The notes below the pieces were generated by a model, which made no database searches, was not told where the DNA came from, and worked only from the letters and a program-made list of their open reading frames with translations. From the NCBI RefSeq assembly GCF_032461945.1, contig NZ_JAWCUD010000012.1, positions 224,102-288,101 on the forward strand: a DNA stretch of 64,000 nt, given 5' to 3'. Within the stretch, counting starts at the first letter, position 1, and every line of letters begins with the position of its first letter. A program made the translations under genes and the position numbers. Shown here piece after piece: positions 6,981 to 15,598 of the stretch. The stretch is from Paenibacillus_E violae (lineage in GTDB: Bacteria; Bacillota; Bacilli; Paenibacillales; NBRC-103111).

Positions 6981-9635
6981 TTATTTCACATCCGGCCTAC
7001 CTGTCGTCTCAGGCGATGCCGCGATCTGTTTATATCCCTTCACTCTCGAAGTTTGAATCAGTCGCTGCAGCAAACCGAACAACTGAATGGGATCGAACGG
7101 TTTTGTAATATAGCCGCTCATACCCGCTTCGAGCACTTCCTCCTTCACGCCTTTCATCGCGTCGGCCGTCATCGCAATAATCGGAATATCCTTGGCATGC
7201 TCCAATTGGCGAATATGTTTGGTCGCCTCGTAGCCGCCCATCACGGGCATTTGCAAATCCATCAAAATGGCGTCATACCGCCTCACCTTCGCACGGGAGA
7301 CAGCTTCCAGACCATTTTCAGCCACATCAACTACTACGCCGACTTCCTTCAGCATTTCCGTTGCAACCAACTGATTGATTTCATTATCCTCCACGAGCAA
7401 AATGTTCGCATGCTGCAGTGCCTTGAAACGCTCCGACTTCTCCGGATCAGGCCCTGTGACCTGCTTGGCCACAAAATGCTGCTGAAACAAACTGATAAGC
7501 TCGTTATACAATTGGGACTGGCTGATCGGGTAATACAACACCTTATCTATGGCTTGCGAACGGATGCGCGTTTGCAACTCCGGCTCATGATACGCGGTAA
7601 CCATCACAATGACCTGCATCGGCGAGGAGAATTCGAGCTGAATACGTTCAGCAAGCGGAACGGCAACAGATTCCCTCAGCTTCCAATCTACGATGACCAA
7701 ATCATAGCGGCCATTGCGGTAAATTTGTTCAATTGCCCCACTCTCGGACTCTGCTGTATTGACAATAAACTGGAACTGTTCAAGCTGGTTTTTGAGTACG
7801 AGCTGCATATCCCCCTCATCACAAACGAGCAGCACCCGAAGCAATTTCAATTGTGAGTCTTGATTCATCGTTGTAAGCCGCGATCCAGTACTATATCCAA
7901 AATCCGCGGTAAAGGAGAATGAACTGCCCTGCCCGGCTTGACTCTCTACACCTATCGCTCCCCCCATCAGCTCGACAAGATTTTTACTGATCACAAGACC
8001 AAGCCCTGTCCCTCCGTACTTCCGGGTTGTCGACATATCTGCCTGTGTAAAATGGTGGAACAACTGCTCCTGCTGTTCTTCCGTAATGCCGATTCCGGTG
8101 TCACGAACCGTAAATCCGAGAGTGACGCCCCTTTCACTTTTGGCCAAAAGGCAGATCTCAAAAGAAATTTCGCCCTGATCCGTGAACTTCACAGCATTAT
8201 TCGACAGGTTAATCAAAATTTGATTCAAACGGAACGGGTCGCCGACAAGCATTTGCGGAACTTCATGATGAATGGAGAAATGCAGCTTTAACCCTTTGTC
8301 ATACGCTTTCATTCCTATGAGATTTGAAATCTGGTTGAGTACATCATACAGATCAAAATCGACCTGCTCGATGACCAGCTTCTTGGCCTCGATTTTGGAG
8401 AAATCCAGAACGTCATTGATGAGTGCGATTAAATTTTTGGCGGAAATAATCGTTTTATCCACATAAACTTGCTGCTGCTCTGAAAGCTCTGTTTGCTGGA
8501 GCAAATAACTTAGACCAATCACCGCATTGAGCGGCGTGCGGATTTCATGGCTCATATTAGCCAGAAACTCGCCTTTCGCGCGATTCGCGGACTCGGCCAT
8601 TTCCTTGGCTTCCGCCAACTCTGACGTACGAGCCTCCACTAGTTCCTCGAGGTGGCCTTTGTATTGGTGAAGTGCCTTCTCTTGCCGCCTTAGTTCGGTA
8701 ATATCATGACCGGTTCCTGTCACTTCCACGATCTCCTTGTTCCGATTAAAAATCGGCGAAACCGTGTAATGCATACATTTATTTTCACCGCATGGCAGAA
8801 GGCTTTCCGCTTCGAAGGACTTGGATTCCTTGGTGCTTAACACTTCGTTAAGCGCTTGCTTCCACTGCTCGCGAACCTTCTCCGATGACATCATGTCCAG
8901 CATACTTTTCCCGAGCAAATCACGTTCGTTCGTTTTTAAGAAATGCGACATCTTGTTATTCGCCTGAGTAATCCTCCCATCCAGGTCGCAGCAGTAGACG
9001 AGGTCAGGCGAGTTTTGCACCAGCGTCCGATACCGACTCTCGCTCTCGCGCAGCTTGATCTCCGTTTCGAAACTTCTAATTTCATAAGCAATCAATGAGT
9101 AGTAAAGTGGGATGGCTACCGTATGAAAAATCACATAGCTAACTGCAAACTCTGTCAAAAAATAGTTCATCGTTTCCTGAGGGGCAAGCAGTGCCCAGCC
9201 TACTGTCTGCAAACTGATAACCAACCCTAGCAGCCAGCCGTATTTCTCCATAAGCTTTCTACGTTTCACAGACCATCGATGGACAACTATACTGATCAAC
9301 GTCGTAGTCACAAGTGAGCCTAATGGAAAAAGCAAATCTCCGCCCAGCATGGTGCGATAAGCGCCAACCATCAGAGTTGTAACGATTGCAGATAGAGGAC
9401 CGCCAAAAACAGCCGAAAATATAACGCTTACAAAGCGGACATCCATATGCAACCCGTGTGCGACTTGTAACGGCATCTGCATAATAAGCAGACCGAAGAT
9501 CCCGAAAGCGATTCCGAAAATGATCGACTGCGCTCTTTTGGAGCATTTTACATAATAGGGGTACAGCCATCTTAATAGAAAAACAAAAGTCACGATTAAT
9601 GCACTGCATTGTGCAAAATAGAACAGAAATTTCAT
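6981..9635 (-). CDS. Membrane hybrid sensor histidine kinase (5TM-PAS-HisKA-HATPase-REC-REC)
   Basis: An 884-residue hybrid kinase. Order: a LytS-like five-helix sensor (about residues 30-190, with MDVRFVSVIFSAVFGGP and GAYRTMLGG typical of the 5TM-5TMR type), a PAS domain (about 200-315), a short coiled linker, HisKA with the phospho-His in ANMSHEIRTPLN (His about 363), an ATPase domain (NLSNNAVKF, DTGIGI, GTGLGL), then two receivers. Both keep the acceptor Asp (VIVDWKL and ILMDLQMP), but the first is otherwise less conserved. Start ATG 9635 follows GAGGTG; the frame extends six codons further without support. No response regulator with an output domain is adjacent. It ends 84 bases before the OCD-like gene, with no terminator between, so it may be co-transcribed with that set. 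Confidence 0.92.
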   Translation of the reverse strand: MKFLFYFAQCSALIVTFVFLLRWLYPYYVKCSKRAQSIIFGIAFGIFGLLIMQMPLQVAHGLHMDVRFVSVIFSAVFGGPLSAIVTTLMVGAYRTMLGGDLLFPLGSLVTTTLISIVVHRWSVKRRKLMEKYGWLLGLVISLQTVGWALLAPQETMNYFLTEFAVSYVIFHTVAIPLYYSLIAYEIRSFETEIKLRESESRYRTLVQNSPDLVYCCDLDGRITQANNKMSHFLKTNERDLLGKSMLDMMSSEKVREQWKQALNEVLSTKESKSFEAESLLPCGENKCMHYTVSPIFNRNKEIVEVTGTGHDITELRRQEKALHQYKGHLEELVEARTSELAEAKEMAESANRAKGEFLANMSHEIRTPLNAVIGLSYLLQQTELSEQQQVYVDKTIISAKNLIALINDVLDFSKIEAKKLVIEQVDFDLYDVLNQISNLIGMKAYDKGLKLHFSIHHEVPQMLVGDPFRLNQILINLSNNAVKFTDQGEISFEICLLAKSERGVTLGFTVRDTGIGITEEQQEQLFHHFTQADMSTTRKYGGTGLGLVISKNLVELMGGAIGVESQAGQGSSFSFTADFGYSTGSRLTTMNQDSQLKLLRVLLVCDEGDMQLVLKNQLEQFQFIVNTAESESGAIEQIYRNGRYDLVIVDWKLRESVAVPLAERIQLEFSSPMQVIVMVTAYHEPELQTRIRSQAIDKVLYYPISQSQLYNELISLFQQHFVAKQVTGPDPEKSERFKALQHANILLVEDNEINQLVATEMLKEVGVVVDVAENGLEAVSRAKVRRYDAILMDLQMPVMGGYEATKHIRQLEHAKDIPIIAMTADAMKGVKEEVLEAGMSGYITKPFDPIQLFGLLQRLIQTSRVKGYKQIAASPETTGRPDVK

Positions 9636-9764
9636 GTGACACCTCACCCCCATTTTACCTACTCGCTGCGTGAAAAAATTGTCATTTCTTGTCTATTATA
9701 TATTACAACATTCAGTTCGGATCTTCTACTGATATATCGTGAGGGCCTGACCTTTTCGCCAAAA

Positions 9765-9796
9765 TAAAAAAAGCCCCAAGCTGCAAGCAGCCTAGG
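9765..9796 (-). terminator. Rho-independent terminator of the CcdC-like gene
   Basis: On the minus strand a GC-rich hairpin (CCTAGGCTGC...GCAGCTTGGGG, imperfect) is followed by CTTTTTTTATTTT, 18-50 bases after the CcdC-like stop codon. Confidence 0.65.
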
Positions 9797-9813
9797 TACT
9801 CTTCTGTCGTAAT

Positions 9814-10305
9814 TTAGTTCACACTGGCTTTGCGGTACTTCATGAAACTGCCAATTCGCCAAACTGAAATGTATAAGTACGCCATTAACATCGTAAGAAC
9901 GGTAAATTCCGTATAATCCAGCCCTTTGAAATACTGCGAAAGCGCGATACGAATGACGAGCACGGCAATGATGACATACTTGAAATTCTTGTTTGGCTTC
10001 GCGTACACATACCCGTCTTCCCGCTTCTCATAGCCCGTATGATACAGCATAATACTGCCCAGCCCGACGCCCAGCAGCATCGCGCACAACATTTCCCAGA
10101 TCACAGGTAAGTGAAAGGGATGATCGGGGATTTTCGTCAACGAGTAGATGGAAAAACCAAATAGAATAGGCAGTATGATGACGGGAATTAATATTCCCAG
10201 ACCTTTATTTTTGATCGGACGTGTTTTGCCGCGGGTTCTGAGCCATATTACCAGTATGATAACCAGTGCGCCAATACCATACCCGACCAATGTTCCAGCA
10301 TTCAT
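9814..10305 (-). CDS. CcdC-like integral membrane protein (DUF1453)
   Basis: A 163-residue protein with five or so hydrophobic segments, resembling the Bacillus CcdC protein (about 160 residues), which is coded near cytochrome c maturation genes but has no settled function. The GYEKREDGYVYAKPNKNFKYVII region, a charged loop followed by a membrane helix, is the most family-like part. Start ATG 10305 follows AGGAGG by eight bases. It stands alone between the hybrid kinase and the divergent MFS gene and has its own terminator, so nothing ties it to cytochrome synthesis here. Confidence 0.75.
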   Translation of the reverse strand: MNAGTLVGYGIGALVIILVIWLRTRGKTRPIKNKGLGILIPVIILPILFGFSIYSLTKIPDHPFHLPVIWEMLCAMLLGVGLGSIMLYHTGYEKREDGYVYAKPNKNFKYVIIAVLVIRIALSQYFKGLDYTEFTVLTMLMAYLYISVWRIGSFMKYRKASVN

Positions 10306-10537
10306 GATAAAAGTTCCTCCTGTTGCCGCTTTTTATATAAGTATACACGATATTTCACGGAATTCATTCAGACGCAGGTCATATTCCTTCTCGGTCTTCA
10401 GGCTGATGCGTGATCCCGGATCAAACCATCCTTTCCGCTGCGATAATCCGATTATCCGCATGTCCTTCCTTCGTTTTGTTTATTAAGCAAGAATGTTAGT
10501 ATGTAAGTAAACACTATCAACTAGAGGTAACAGCCAG

Positions 10538-11806
10538 ATGAGAATGAGAGATTGGGATATTAATTTAAAAATCCGCCTTGGCGGAGAGACTGCTTTTAAC
10601 GTTATTTTTTGGACTTTTTTTCCGTTTTTATCGATTTATTTTGCGAATTCCTTCGGCAAAGGCTGGACGGGCGTCCTCCTGATTTTGTCACAAACGTTGT
10701 CCGTTTTCGCCAACTTAATGGGCGGTTACTGCGCTGACCGTTTCGGACGCAAACGGATGATGGTCCTCGCGGCATGCGGACAAGGCGTCGGTTACGGCGT
10801 CTTCGCTCTTGCCGCTTCGCCTCTGCTCGCGATGCCCGTTCTTGGCTTCATCGGGTTCAGCTTCGCCAGCATGTCCGGCTCCATCTATTGGCCTGCCAGC
10901 CAAGCGATGGTCGCGGACGTTGTGAAAGAGGAGCATCGCTCCAGCGTCTTTGCCATCTTCTATACAGCCGCGAACGTGTCTGTCGTTGTCGGGCCGCTGC
11001 TCGGGTCTATCACCTACGATGATAATCCGTATATTGTGCTTATCGCTGCTTCGGTGTTCTGTCTTCTCCTCTCTTTGACGATGAGCCGCACCTTGCACGA
11101 AACGCTGCCGGAGAAGCTTGCCGCGCGCAACCGCTCCACAACCGGTGAACCTTGGTACCGGTTCCTTGCCGCGCAGCTGCGCGACTATAAGATCATTGCA
11201 GCTGACCGCGTTTTCTTGCTGTTCATCCTAGCCGGTGTGCTGCTGTCTCAGACCTTCATGCAGTTGGATTTACTGTTCCCTGTTTTTATGGAGGAAACCG
11301 TGAAGTTATCGACGATCTTCTCCTACGGCGACTGGAGTTTGCAATTATCCGGCAAGCAGTTGTTCGGCCTGATTGTATCCGAGAACGGCTTGTTCGTAGC
11401 CCTCTTTACCGTCCTTGTGACCAAATGGATGCTCGCTTACCGTGACCGCTATGTATTCATCGGCGGCGCGCTTTTCTATGCACTTGGCATTGTGATGTTC
11501 GGCCACATGTCCACTTTCTGGGGCTTCACCCTCGCGATTGCCGTGTTCACACTAGCTGAGCTGATGTCCGCTGGCCCTCAGCAAGCTTTCGTCTCCCGGT
11601 TGGCTCCTGAGCATATGCGCGGCCAATATTTTGCCGCAGGTAGCTTGCGGTATACGCTTGGGCGCACCCTAGCGCCGCTGTCCATCCCGATCTCGTCGTG
11701 GATTGGGTTCACATGGACGTTCATTTTGCTTGCGGGCATAGCTGTGATTTCCGCAGTCCTGTACAACATCATGTTCAACTTGTATGACCGTCAGACCGCT
11801 GCTTAA
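10538..11806 (+). CDS. MFS transporter, drug/solute efflux type
   Basis: A 422-residue major facilitator with twelve predicted membrane segments. Motif A between helices 2 and 3 reads GGYCADRFGRKRMM, the signature of 12-14 helix proton-driven exporters. A glycine-rich helix 5 (VVVGPLLGS) agrees with an antiporter. Start ATG 10538 has AGAGGT nine bases upstream. Monocistronic: the upstream gene is divergent and a 380-base gene-free stretch follows. Substrate unknown. Confidence 0.88.
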   Translation: MRMRDWDINLKIRLGGETAFNVIFWTFFPFLSIYFANSFGKGWTGVLLILSQTLSVFANLMGGYCADRFGRKRMMVLAACGQGVGYGVFALAASPLLAMPVLGFIGFSFASMSGSIYWPASQAMVADVVKEEHRSSVFAIFYTAANVSVVVGPLLGSITYDDNPYIVLIAASVFCLLLSLTMSRTLHETLPEKLAARNRSTTGEPWYRFLAAQLRDYKIIAADRVFLLFILAGVLLSQTFMQLDLLFPVFMEETVKLSTIFSYGDWSLQLSGKQLFGLIVSENGLFVALFTVLVTKWMLAYRDRYVFIGGALFYALGIVMFGHMSTFWGFTLAIAVFTLAELMSAGPQQAFVSRLAPEHMRGQYFAAGSLRYTLGRTLAPLSIPISSWIGFTWTFILLAGIAVISAVLYNIMFNLYDRQTAA

Positions 11807-11890
11807 TGATATTTGATTATCCTACTCACCATTCAGCCAACTTCCCAATCCATTAATAAACCATGGCGGTGAGTCCTCTAAGATTTTATT

Positions 11891-12074
11891 TAACGGAACT
11901 GGAGGCCGCTATTTGAAGGAAATCGAGTAATTTCCTCTTCTAGCGGAACTACTGGGCCTTATTTGTGCGTGGAGCCGTCCTTTTCAGGCAAAAACAGCGA
12001 AATAGAGGAACACAGTTCCCTCGGCTTATCCAAAACTCCATATCCCGCCAAAATAACGGACTATAGTTCCCCTA
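11891..12074. repeat. Intergenic palindromic repeat element, copy 1 (four 24-bp units, two forward and two reverse)
   Basis: The gene-free stretch 11807-12190 holds four related 24-base units. Forward units are at 11891-11914 and 11941-11964; reverse-complement units at 12000-12023 and 12051-12074. Each starts TA(A/G)(C/G)GGAACT and ends TATTT when read in its own direction, and each is itself a quasi-palindrome (for example GGACTATAGTTCC at 12058-12070). The 26-base gap between the forward units holds a perfect stem AGGAAAT/ATTTCCT. Spacing of unit starts is 50, 59 and 51. The same arrangement recurs at 35351-35536. The whole region could fold into one long cruciform or RNA hairpin. No coding frame or transposase is seen. 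Confidence 0.8.
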
Positions 12075-12190
12075 GCCCCCCTTATCGCCCCATCGCACGA
12101 TGAAATTCTTGTCATTTAGGCCTATCAACAAGCAAATCTCTCAATCTATGAATACATAGAAGTATTACTAGATAAGGAGAGTGAAGACCT

Positions 12191-12598
12191 ATTCCTACCA
12201 TATACAAAGCCTTTTTAAACGGTAAAAACGAAGTGCCTCCCGTACAAACTTTATCATCCGGAGATGCCATATTCGAGCTGAACAGCAGTGGAACCCAGTT
12301 AAGATTCGCTTTGATCATGCGAAATGTTTCCCGCGCCACCCAAGCCCATATTCATCTTGCGCGGCCAGGGCTAGGCGGTCCCATTGCAGTTTTCCTGTTT
12401 GGCCCCAACCAATTCGGTATTTCTGTCAGACGAGGCGTCATTCGCGGCATTCTAACGAATCAGGACTTAGTCGGTCCACTGCAAGGAAAAACGCTTAAAG
12501 ACTTAATCGCTGAATTCGAAAGTGGTAATGCCTACATCAACGTGCATACCAACCGTAGCCCGGAAGGTGAAATTCGCGGCCAAGTCAAACAGCCTTAA
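12191..12598 (+). CDS. CHRD domain protein with no ordinary start codon (ATT start or frameshift)
   Basis: The frame encodes almost exactly one CHRD domain: FLNGKNEVPPVQT at the start, the HIHLARPGLGGPIAVFLFGP core and the family ending YINVHTNRSPEGEIRGQV. CHRD domains occur in chordin and in bacterial secreted or cytosolic proteins; their role is unknown. In-frame GTG 12233 would cut off the first strand. Upstream the frame is open to TGA 12182-12184 and contains only ATT (12191) and ATA (12200) as candidate starts; AAGGAG lies at 12174-12179. Alternatively GTG 12181 opens a different frame (MKTYSYHIQ) that would need a +1 shift to join. I use ATT 12191 as the most economical reading. No signal peptide in either version. 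A terminator follows directly. Confidence 0.6.
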   Translation: MPTIYKAFLNGKNEVPPVQTLSSGDAIFELNSSGTQLRFALIMRNVSRATQAHIHLARPGLGGPIAVFLFGPNQFGISVRRGVIRGILTNQDLVGPLQGKTLKDLIAEFESGNAYINVHTNRSPEGEIRGQVKQP

Positions 12599-12611
12599 AG
12601 CTATGTGAAAA

Positions 12612-12640
12612 GACACCCTCTGCGGGTGTCTTTCTTTCTA
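12612..12640 (+). terminator. Rho-independent terminator of the CHRD gene
   Basis: GACACCC (12612-12618) pairs with GGGTGTC (12624-12630), followed by TTTCTTTCT. Confidence 0.75.
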
Positions 12641-12769
12641 TGCGCGAACGTCCCTACTCCCCTTGAAAATAGGTTCAAAAGTTTACACTGGGTTTATCCT
12701 TTTAGAATATGAATGTTTAGAATACCAATCACTTAGGTGACGGAAACCTAGACAAAGGGATGTGGCCAG

Positions 12770-13642
12770 ATGAAAAATAAACCCACGCAATACTCCACTC
12801 TAGTTCAGCGAAGTTCCAGCCATATGCATCAATTCATTCATAAACTTTGCCGCAAAGGAGACGAAAAACTTCATTTTATCTTAGTACATGATGCTGAGCG
12901 TTCGAAGCCAAATCAGACCAACTCCGCTCATTCTGCACACTCTTTGAATTCATCCAACGACAAACAAGCCGTCCTGCTGCATAAACCCCTCTTACTTTTG
13001 GAAAAACAAGTCCCTCACATGAAGTTGATCTCCAAAAACAATAAATCCATCCATTTACTCAGCCAAAATGCGAAAGGCTACGCAGTATTCATGGAAATTA
13101 ACCGCAGAGATGAAAAGAGCCGCGAAATCAAAGAAATCCGAGCACAGTTTATCGATGTCGATCTCAATAAAATATCCGAACAGTTCCAAACCAAAGAACA
13201 ATTGAAAGCGCGAATCAAACAACTCAAATCGGACCCTTTAGAGCGCATCCAATCCATTACCATTAAAAAAGGGAAACAAGGTCAATACCTGCTTAGAGCT
13301 CAACGCGCTGAAGAGCAAGTTGCTCAATTGAAAAAAACCTTCCTCAAAAAACACTGGCAGCAGATCAAAAATGCCATGATCGTCGAAACAAAAAACGGCT
13401 ATCACATCTATTGGGTCATTCAAAACGGATCCATATCAAAGTTCGTTCCTATTCAAAAGGCGCTAGCCAGCAAATTTGGTTCAGATCCGATGATTACCAA
13501 CCTGTCGAGGGTCATGCGAATTCCAGGCTTTTACCATTTGAAAAATCCGGATAAGCCTTACCTTGTCAGGGTCATTCATTCAGGAAGGAAGCAGCCTTTC
13601 ACGCAAGAGGAACTTATTCAGACACTAATGTTAAGACCATAA
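12770..13642 (+). CDS. Archaeo-eukaryotic-primase-like protein (RepB/plasmid-primase type)
   Basis: A 290-residue basic protein. Three blocks match the AEP/RepB-primase fold: FIDVDLN (about 125, the metal-binding hhDhD motif I), ETKNGYHIYW (about 207, the G-x-H motif II) and NLSRVMRIPGFYHLKNP (about 243, the arginine-proline block near motif III). AEP proteins make primers or copy DNA on plasmids and phages. Here there is no helicase, Rep, recombinase or plasmid gene beside it, and the first 100 residues are a poorly conserved Ser/Asn/His-rich stretch. Start ATG 12770 has AAGGGATG 11-18 bases upstream, a weak site. The gene is AT-richer to the eye than the MFS gene. It is either a plasmid/phage relic or a chromosomal repair/defence primase; the catalytic motifs look intact. 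Confidence 0.65.
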   Translation: MKNKPTQYSTLVQRSSSHMHQFIHKLCRKGDEKLHFILVHDAERSKPNQTNSAHSAHSLNSSNDKQAVLLHKPLLLLEKQVPHMKLISKNNKSIHLLSQNAKGYAVFMEINRRDEKSREIKEIRAQFIDVDLNKISEQFQTKEQLKARIKQLKSDPLERIQSITIKKGKQGQYLLRAQRAEEQVAQLKKTFLKKHWQQIKNAMIVETKNGYHIYWVIQNGSISKFVPIQKALASKFGSDPMITNLSRVMRIPGFYHLKNPDKPYLVRVIHSGRKQPFTQEELIQTLMLRP

Positions 13643-13650
13643 CCTAATGC

Positions 13651-13674
13651 AAAAAAGCACCCTGCACAGGTGCT
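13651..13674 (-). terminator. Rho-independent terminator of the DUF3231 gene
   Basis: On the minus strand AGCACC and GGTGCT form a stem with a TGTGCAG loop, followed by TTTTTTG; the stem touches the stop codon of the DUF3231 gene. Confidence 0.65.
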
Positions 13675-14207
13675 CATGCTTCCGGTCTATAATACGGCGG
13701 TGCCTTCAACCACCCTTTTCGCATCAATAGATCCTTAAGCGTTAACGAAAAGATGATCTTTTTCATCTGAAACTTGGCAAACAGTGCGGCCACATCCGGC
13801 CGTACGGCTTCTGTCAATCCCCGGCAGCCATAATTGATTCCCAATACTAAATTAAAGCTGAGCAGACTTGCTATCTCCTCGTCTGACAACTTCGACCCCA
13901 CAGGAATATGTCGAAAATCGCCAACGGGCTTATCCGGCGACGCCTCTGGCATCGGGATTCCTTCATTTTTCAAGAATGCAGTTATCTCGTCGAGTATCGG
14001 CCGATGCACATCATTAATGACCTCTTGCAGCTTTTCTTTCAATTCAGGATCCTCCGTAATATTAAAAGAGACCTGTTCACCACGCATCGTTTGATCGGTT
14101 GCTGTGAAATAAAACCACAGATTCATGACTTCTCCGACATTTAAAGGAGGCTTTTCGCCATCCAGAAACGGCTTTATCGCATCGCCGAGTACCTCCATGA
14201 TATTCAT
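13674..14207 (-). CDS. DUF3231 family protein (single-copy domain)
   Basis: A 177-residue mostly helical protein. The pattern LNVGEVMNLWFYFTATDQTMRGEQVSF, followed by a long helix and ILDEITAFLKNEGIPMPEASPDKP, and the closing KAPPYY are typical of DUF3231 proteins, four-helix ferritin-like or coat-associated proteins of spore-forming Bacilli whose function is unknown. Many relatives carry two copies of the domain (about 330 residues); this one has one. Start ATG 14207 follows AAGGAG by nine bases. Single transcript with its own terminator. Confidence 0.75.
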   Translation of the reverse strand: MNIMEVLGDAIKPFLDGEKPPLNVGEVMNLWFYFTATDQTMRGEQVSFNITEDPELKEKLQEVINDVHRPILDEITAFLKNEGIPMPEASPDKPVGDFRHIPVGSKLSDEEIASLLSFNLVLGINYGCRGLTEAVRPDVAALFAKFQMKKIIFSLTLKDLLMRKGWLKAPPYYRPEA

Positions 14208-14278
14208 ATTCCCAGCTCCTTTTGGTTAATAGCGTACCCATTGGCATCTATTTTATAAGGGCGATAATGGAAGCCTCT

Positions 14279-15262
14279 CTAGCTTCCAAGCTCCAGGATC
14301 AAACGCTTGAAAGTTGCATAAGCGGGTTTCTCTGAATAGTCGTCACGCAGAATACCAAATTGATAGAAGATGTTCACGTTAGAACTGTCGGCATCCCGAA
14401 GTCCAAACAACTCATAATGCGTAATATGGAGCTCAGGATGAAGACGGTAGACGGTTCGGATTACTCTTTCAAGGACACTCGCTTGTTGCTCGTACGTTCT
14501 TTCGTTTTGTGTAAAAGGATTCTGCCCCGTTGGCCAGCCACTTTCCGTAACGCGAATAGGTATCGTCGCGGGTATTCCGGCCTTGATCAAACTGCTTTCC
14601 CTTAAATTTCGCAAAGTGCGTTCTACAGAATCCGCTATTTCATCCAAATGAAGCGGTTCTTCAAAGACATCGACATAGAAGTTATGCCCCACAAAATCAA
14701 GAGCGTCCAAGAACGGCCTCCCTCCAAGCTCAGCGAGACCTTCCCAGAAATGAGGAACTGCCATTGGCCCCTCTGGCACGGAACCGAACCCAATCTGTAC
14801 CTGAAGGCCTTGGTCTCGCACTTCTTGTTTAGCTGCCTTTACCCCTTCCACAAGTGCTTGCAAGGTGTAAGGTTTAGAACCTTCCATAAACGACAAATTC
14901 GGTTCGTTCGTAATTTGAAGAGAGGCCAGATGGGCACCATACTTCCTAATGATTTTGCGAATAAAATCGAGCCATCTGTCCATATCGATGTCAGTCTCTT
15001 GCATACATCCCGCCGTCAGATCACCTAACAGTCCGAATTGAAGAAGACGGTCCGCAAAGGAGAATAACGCTGGCTCTGATTCAGGTCCGGTATAAACGAG
15101 GTAGTTCCTCGGAAACAATTGCTTCGAACCTCGGAGTTCATTGAGTGCAAGCTGAATGCTACCGTAATCATCCTTTGGTCCAATAGCCAAACCGGTCGGT
15201 GTGCCAGCTACACTTAGCGGATAAATCCCGAACGTTAAACCAGTTGTCGTCATTGTGCTCAT
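14279..15262 (-). CDS. Cytoplasmic TIM-barrel glycoside hydrolase-like protein (clan A)
   Basis: A 327-residue barrel protein. The acid/base Glu of clan A glycosidases is visible in LQITNEPNLSF and the nucleophile Glu in IRVTESGWPTG; the ESGWP block recalls GH17 beta-1,3-glucanases, the remainder GH5/GH39-like families, so the exact family is open. VGHNFYVDVFEEP supplies an aromatic strand-end residue. There is no signal peptide, so it would act on imported oligosaccharides or be used within the mother cell. The frame is open upstream to 15550, but that stretch includes a terminator hairpin; the ATG at 15262 (or 15253) follows GAAAGGA and begins just before the first barrel strand TGLTFGIYPL. 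No transporter or sugar gene is adjacent. Confidence 0.7.
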   Translation of the reverse strand: MSTMTTTGLTFGIYPLSVAGTPTGLAIGPKDDYGSIQLALNELRGSKQLFPRNYLVYTGPESEPALFSFADRLLQFGLLGDLTAGCMQETDIDMDRWLDFIRKIIRKYGAHLASLQITNEPNLSFMEGSKPYTLQALVEGVKAAKQEVRDQGLQVQIGFGSVPEGPMAVPHFWEGLAELGGRPFLDALDFVGHNFYVDVFEEPLHLDEIADSVERTLRNLRESSLIKAGIPATIPIRVTESGWPTGQNPFTQNERTYEQQASVLERVIRTVYRLHPELHITHYELFGLRDADSSNVNIFYQFGILRDDYSEKPAYATFKRLILELGS

Positions 15263-15370
15263 CATTCCTTTCTCATTCAACGTTCCCAAGCAACCGCAGT
15301 CGCTTATTAGTATGAACGGACGGAATTGGAATATGTGGACTGATGGCAATGAATACAACATGTAACACCA

Positions 15371-15412
15371 AAAAAGGAGCCCGCCACTGAATTTCAGTGA
15401 CAAGCTCCTTTC
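15371..15412 (-). terminator. Strong two-tier terminator hairpin upstream of the glycosidase gene
   Basis: AAAGGAGC (15373-15380) pairs with GCTCCTTT (15404-15411), and inside it CACTGAA (15385-15391) pairs with TTCAGTG (15393-15399). On the minus strand it is followed by six T. It ends the unit carrying the S-layer-homology remnant, which suggests that a complete gene once lay upstream. Confidence 0.75.
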
Positions 15413-15598
15413 ATTTTCTTTCGGGGTGTCTTGTAATTTGTATGTATCTTCAATCGTTACCTCTATGAAGGGTAAGCCATACTTCACTTCAATCTTCAGC
15501 TCGGACCTCGTGCTCCTGCCCACTTTTTTCATCAATGTAACAGTAGCCATCCTCCGAGCAGAAAACAGACTTCTGCAGGCACGGTGCTTCCATTTAAA

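Noticed and set aside
12181..12222. TTTTTAAAC looked like a programmed -1 frameshift site in the CHRD gene
   Set aside because: Joining the GTG 12181 frame to the CHRD frame needs a +1 shift, so the -1 heptamer is in the wrong register.
15263..15550. 95-codon N-terminal extension of the glycosidase
   Set aside because: It runs through a strong terminator hairpin and lacks any domain; the start near 15262 has a ribosome binding site.
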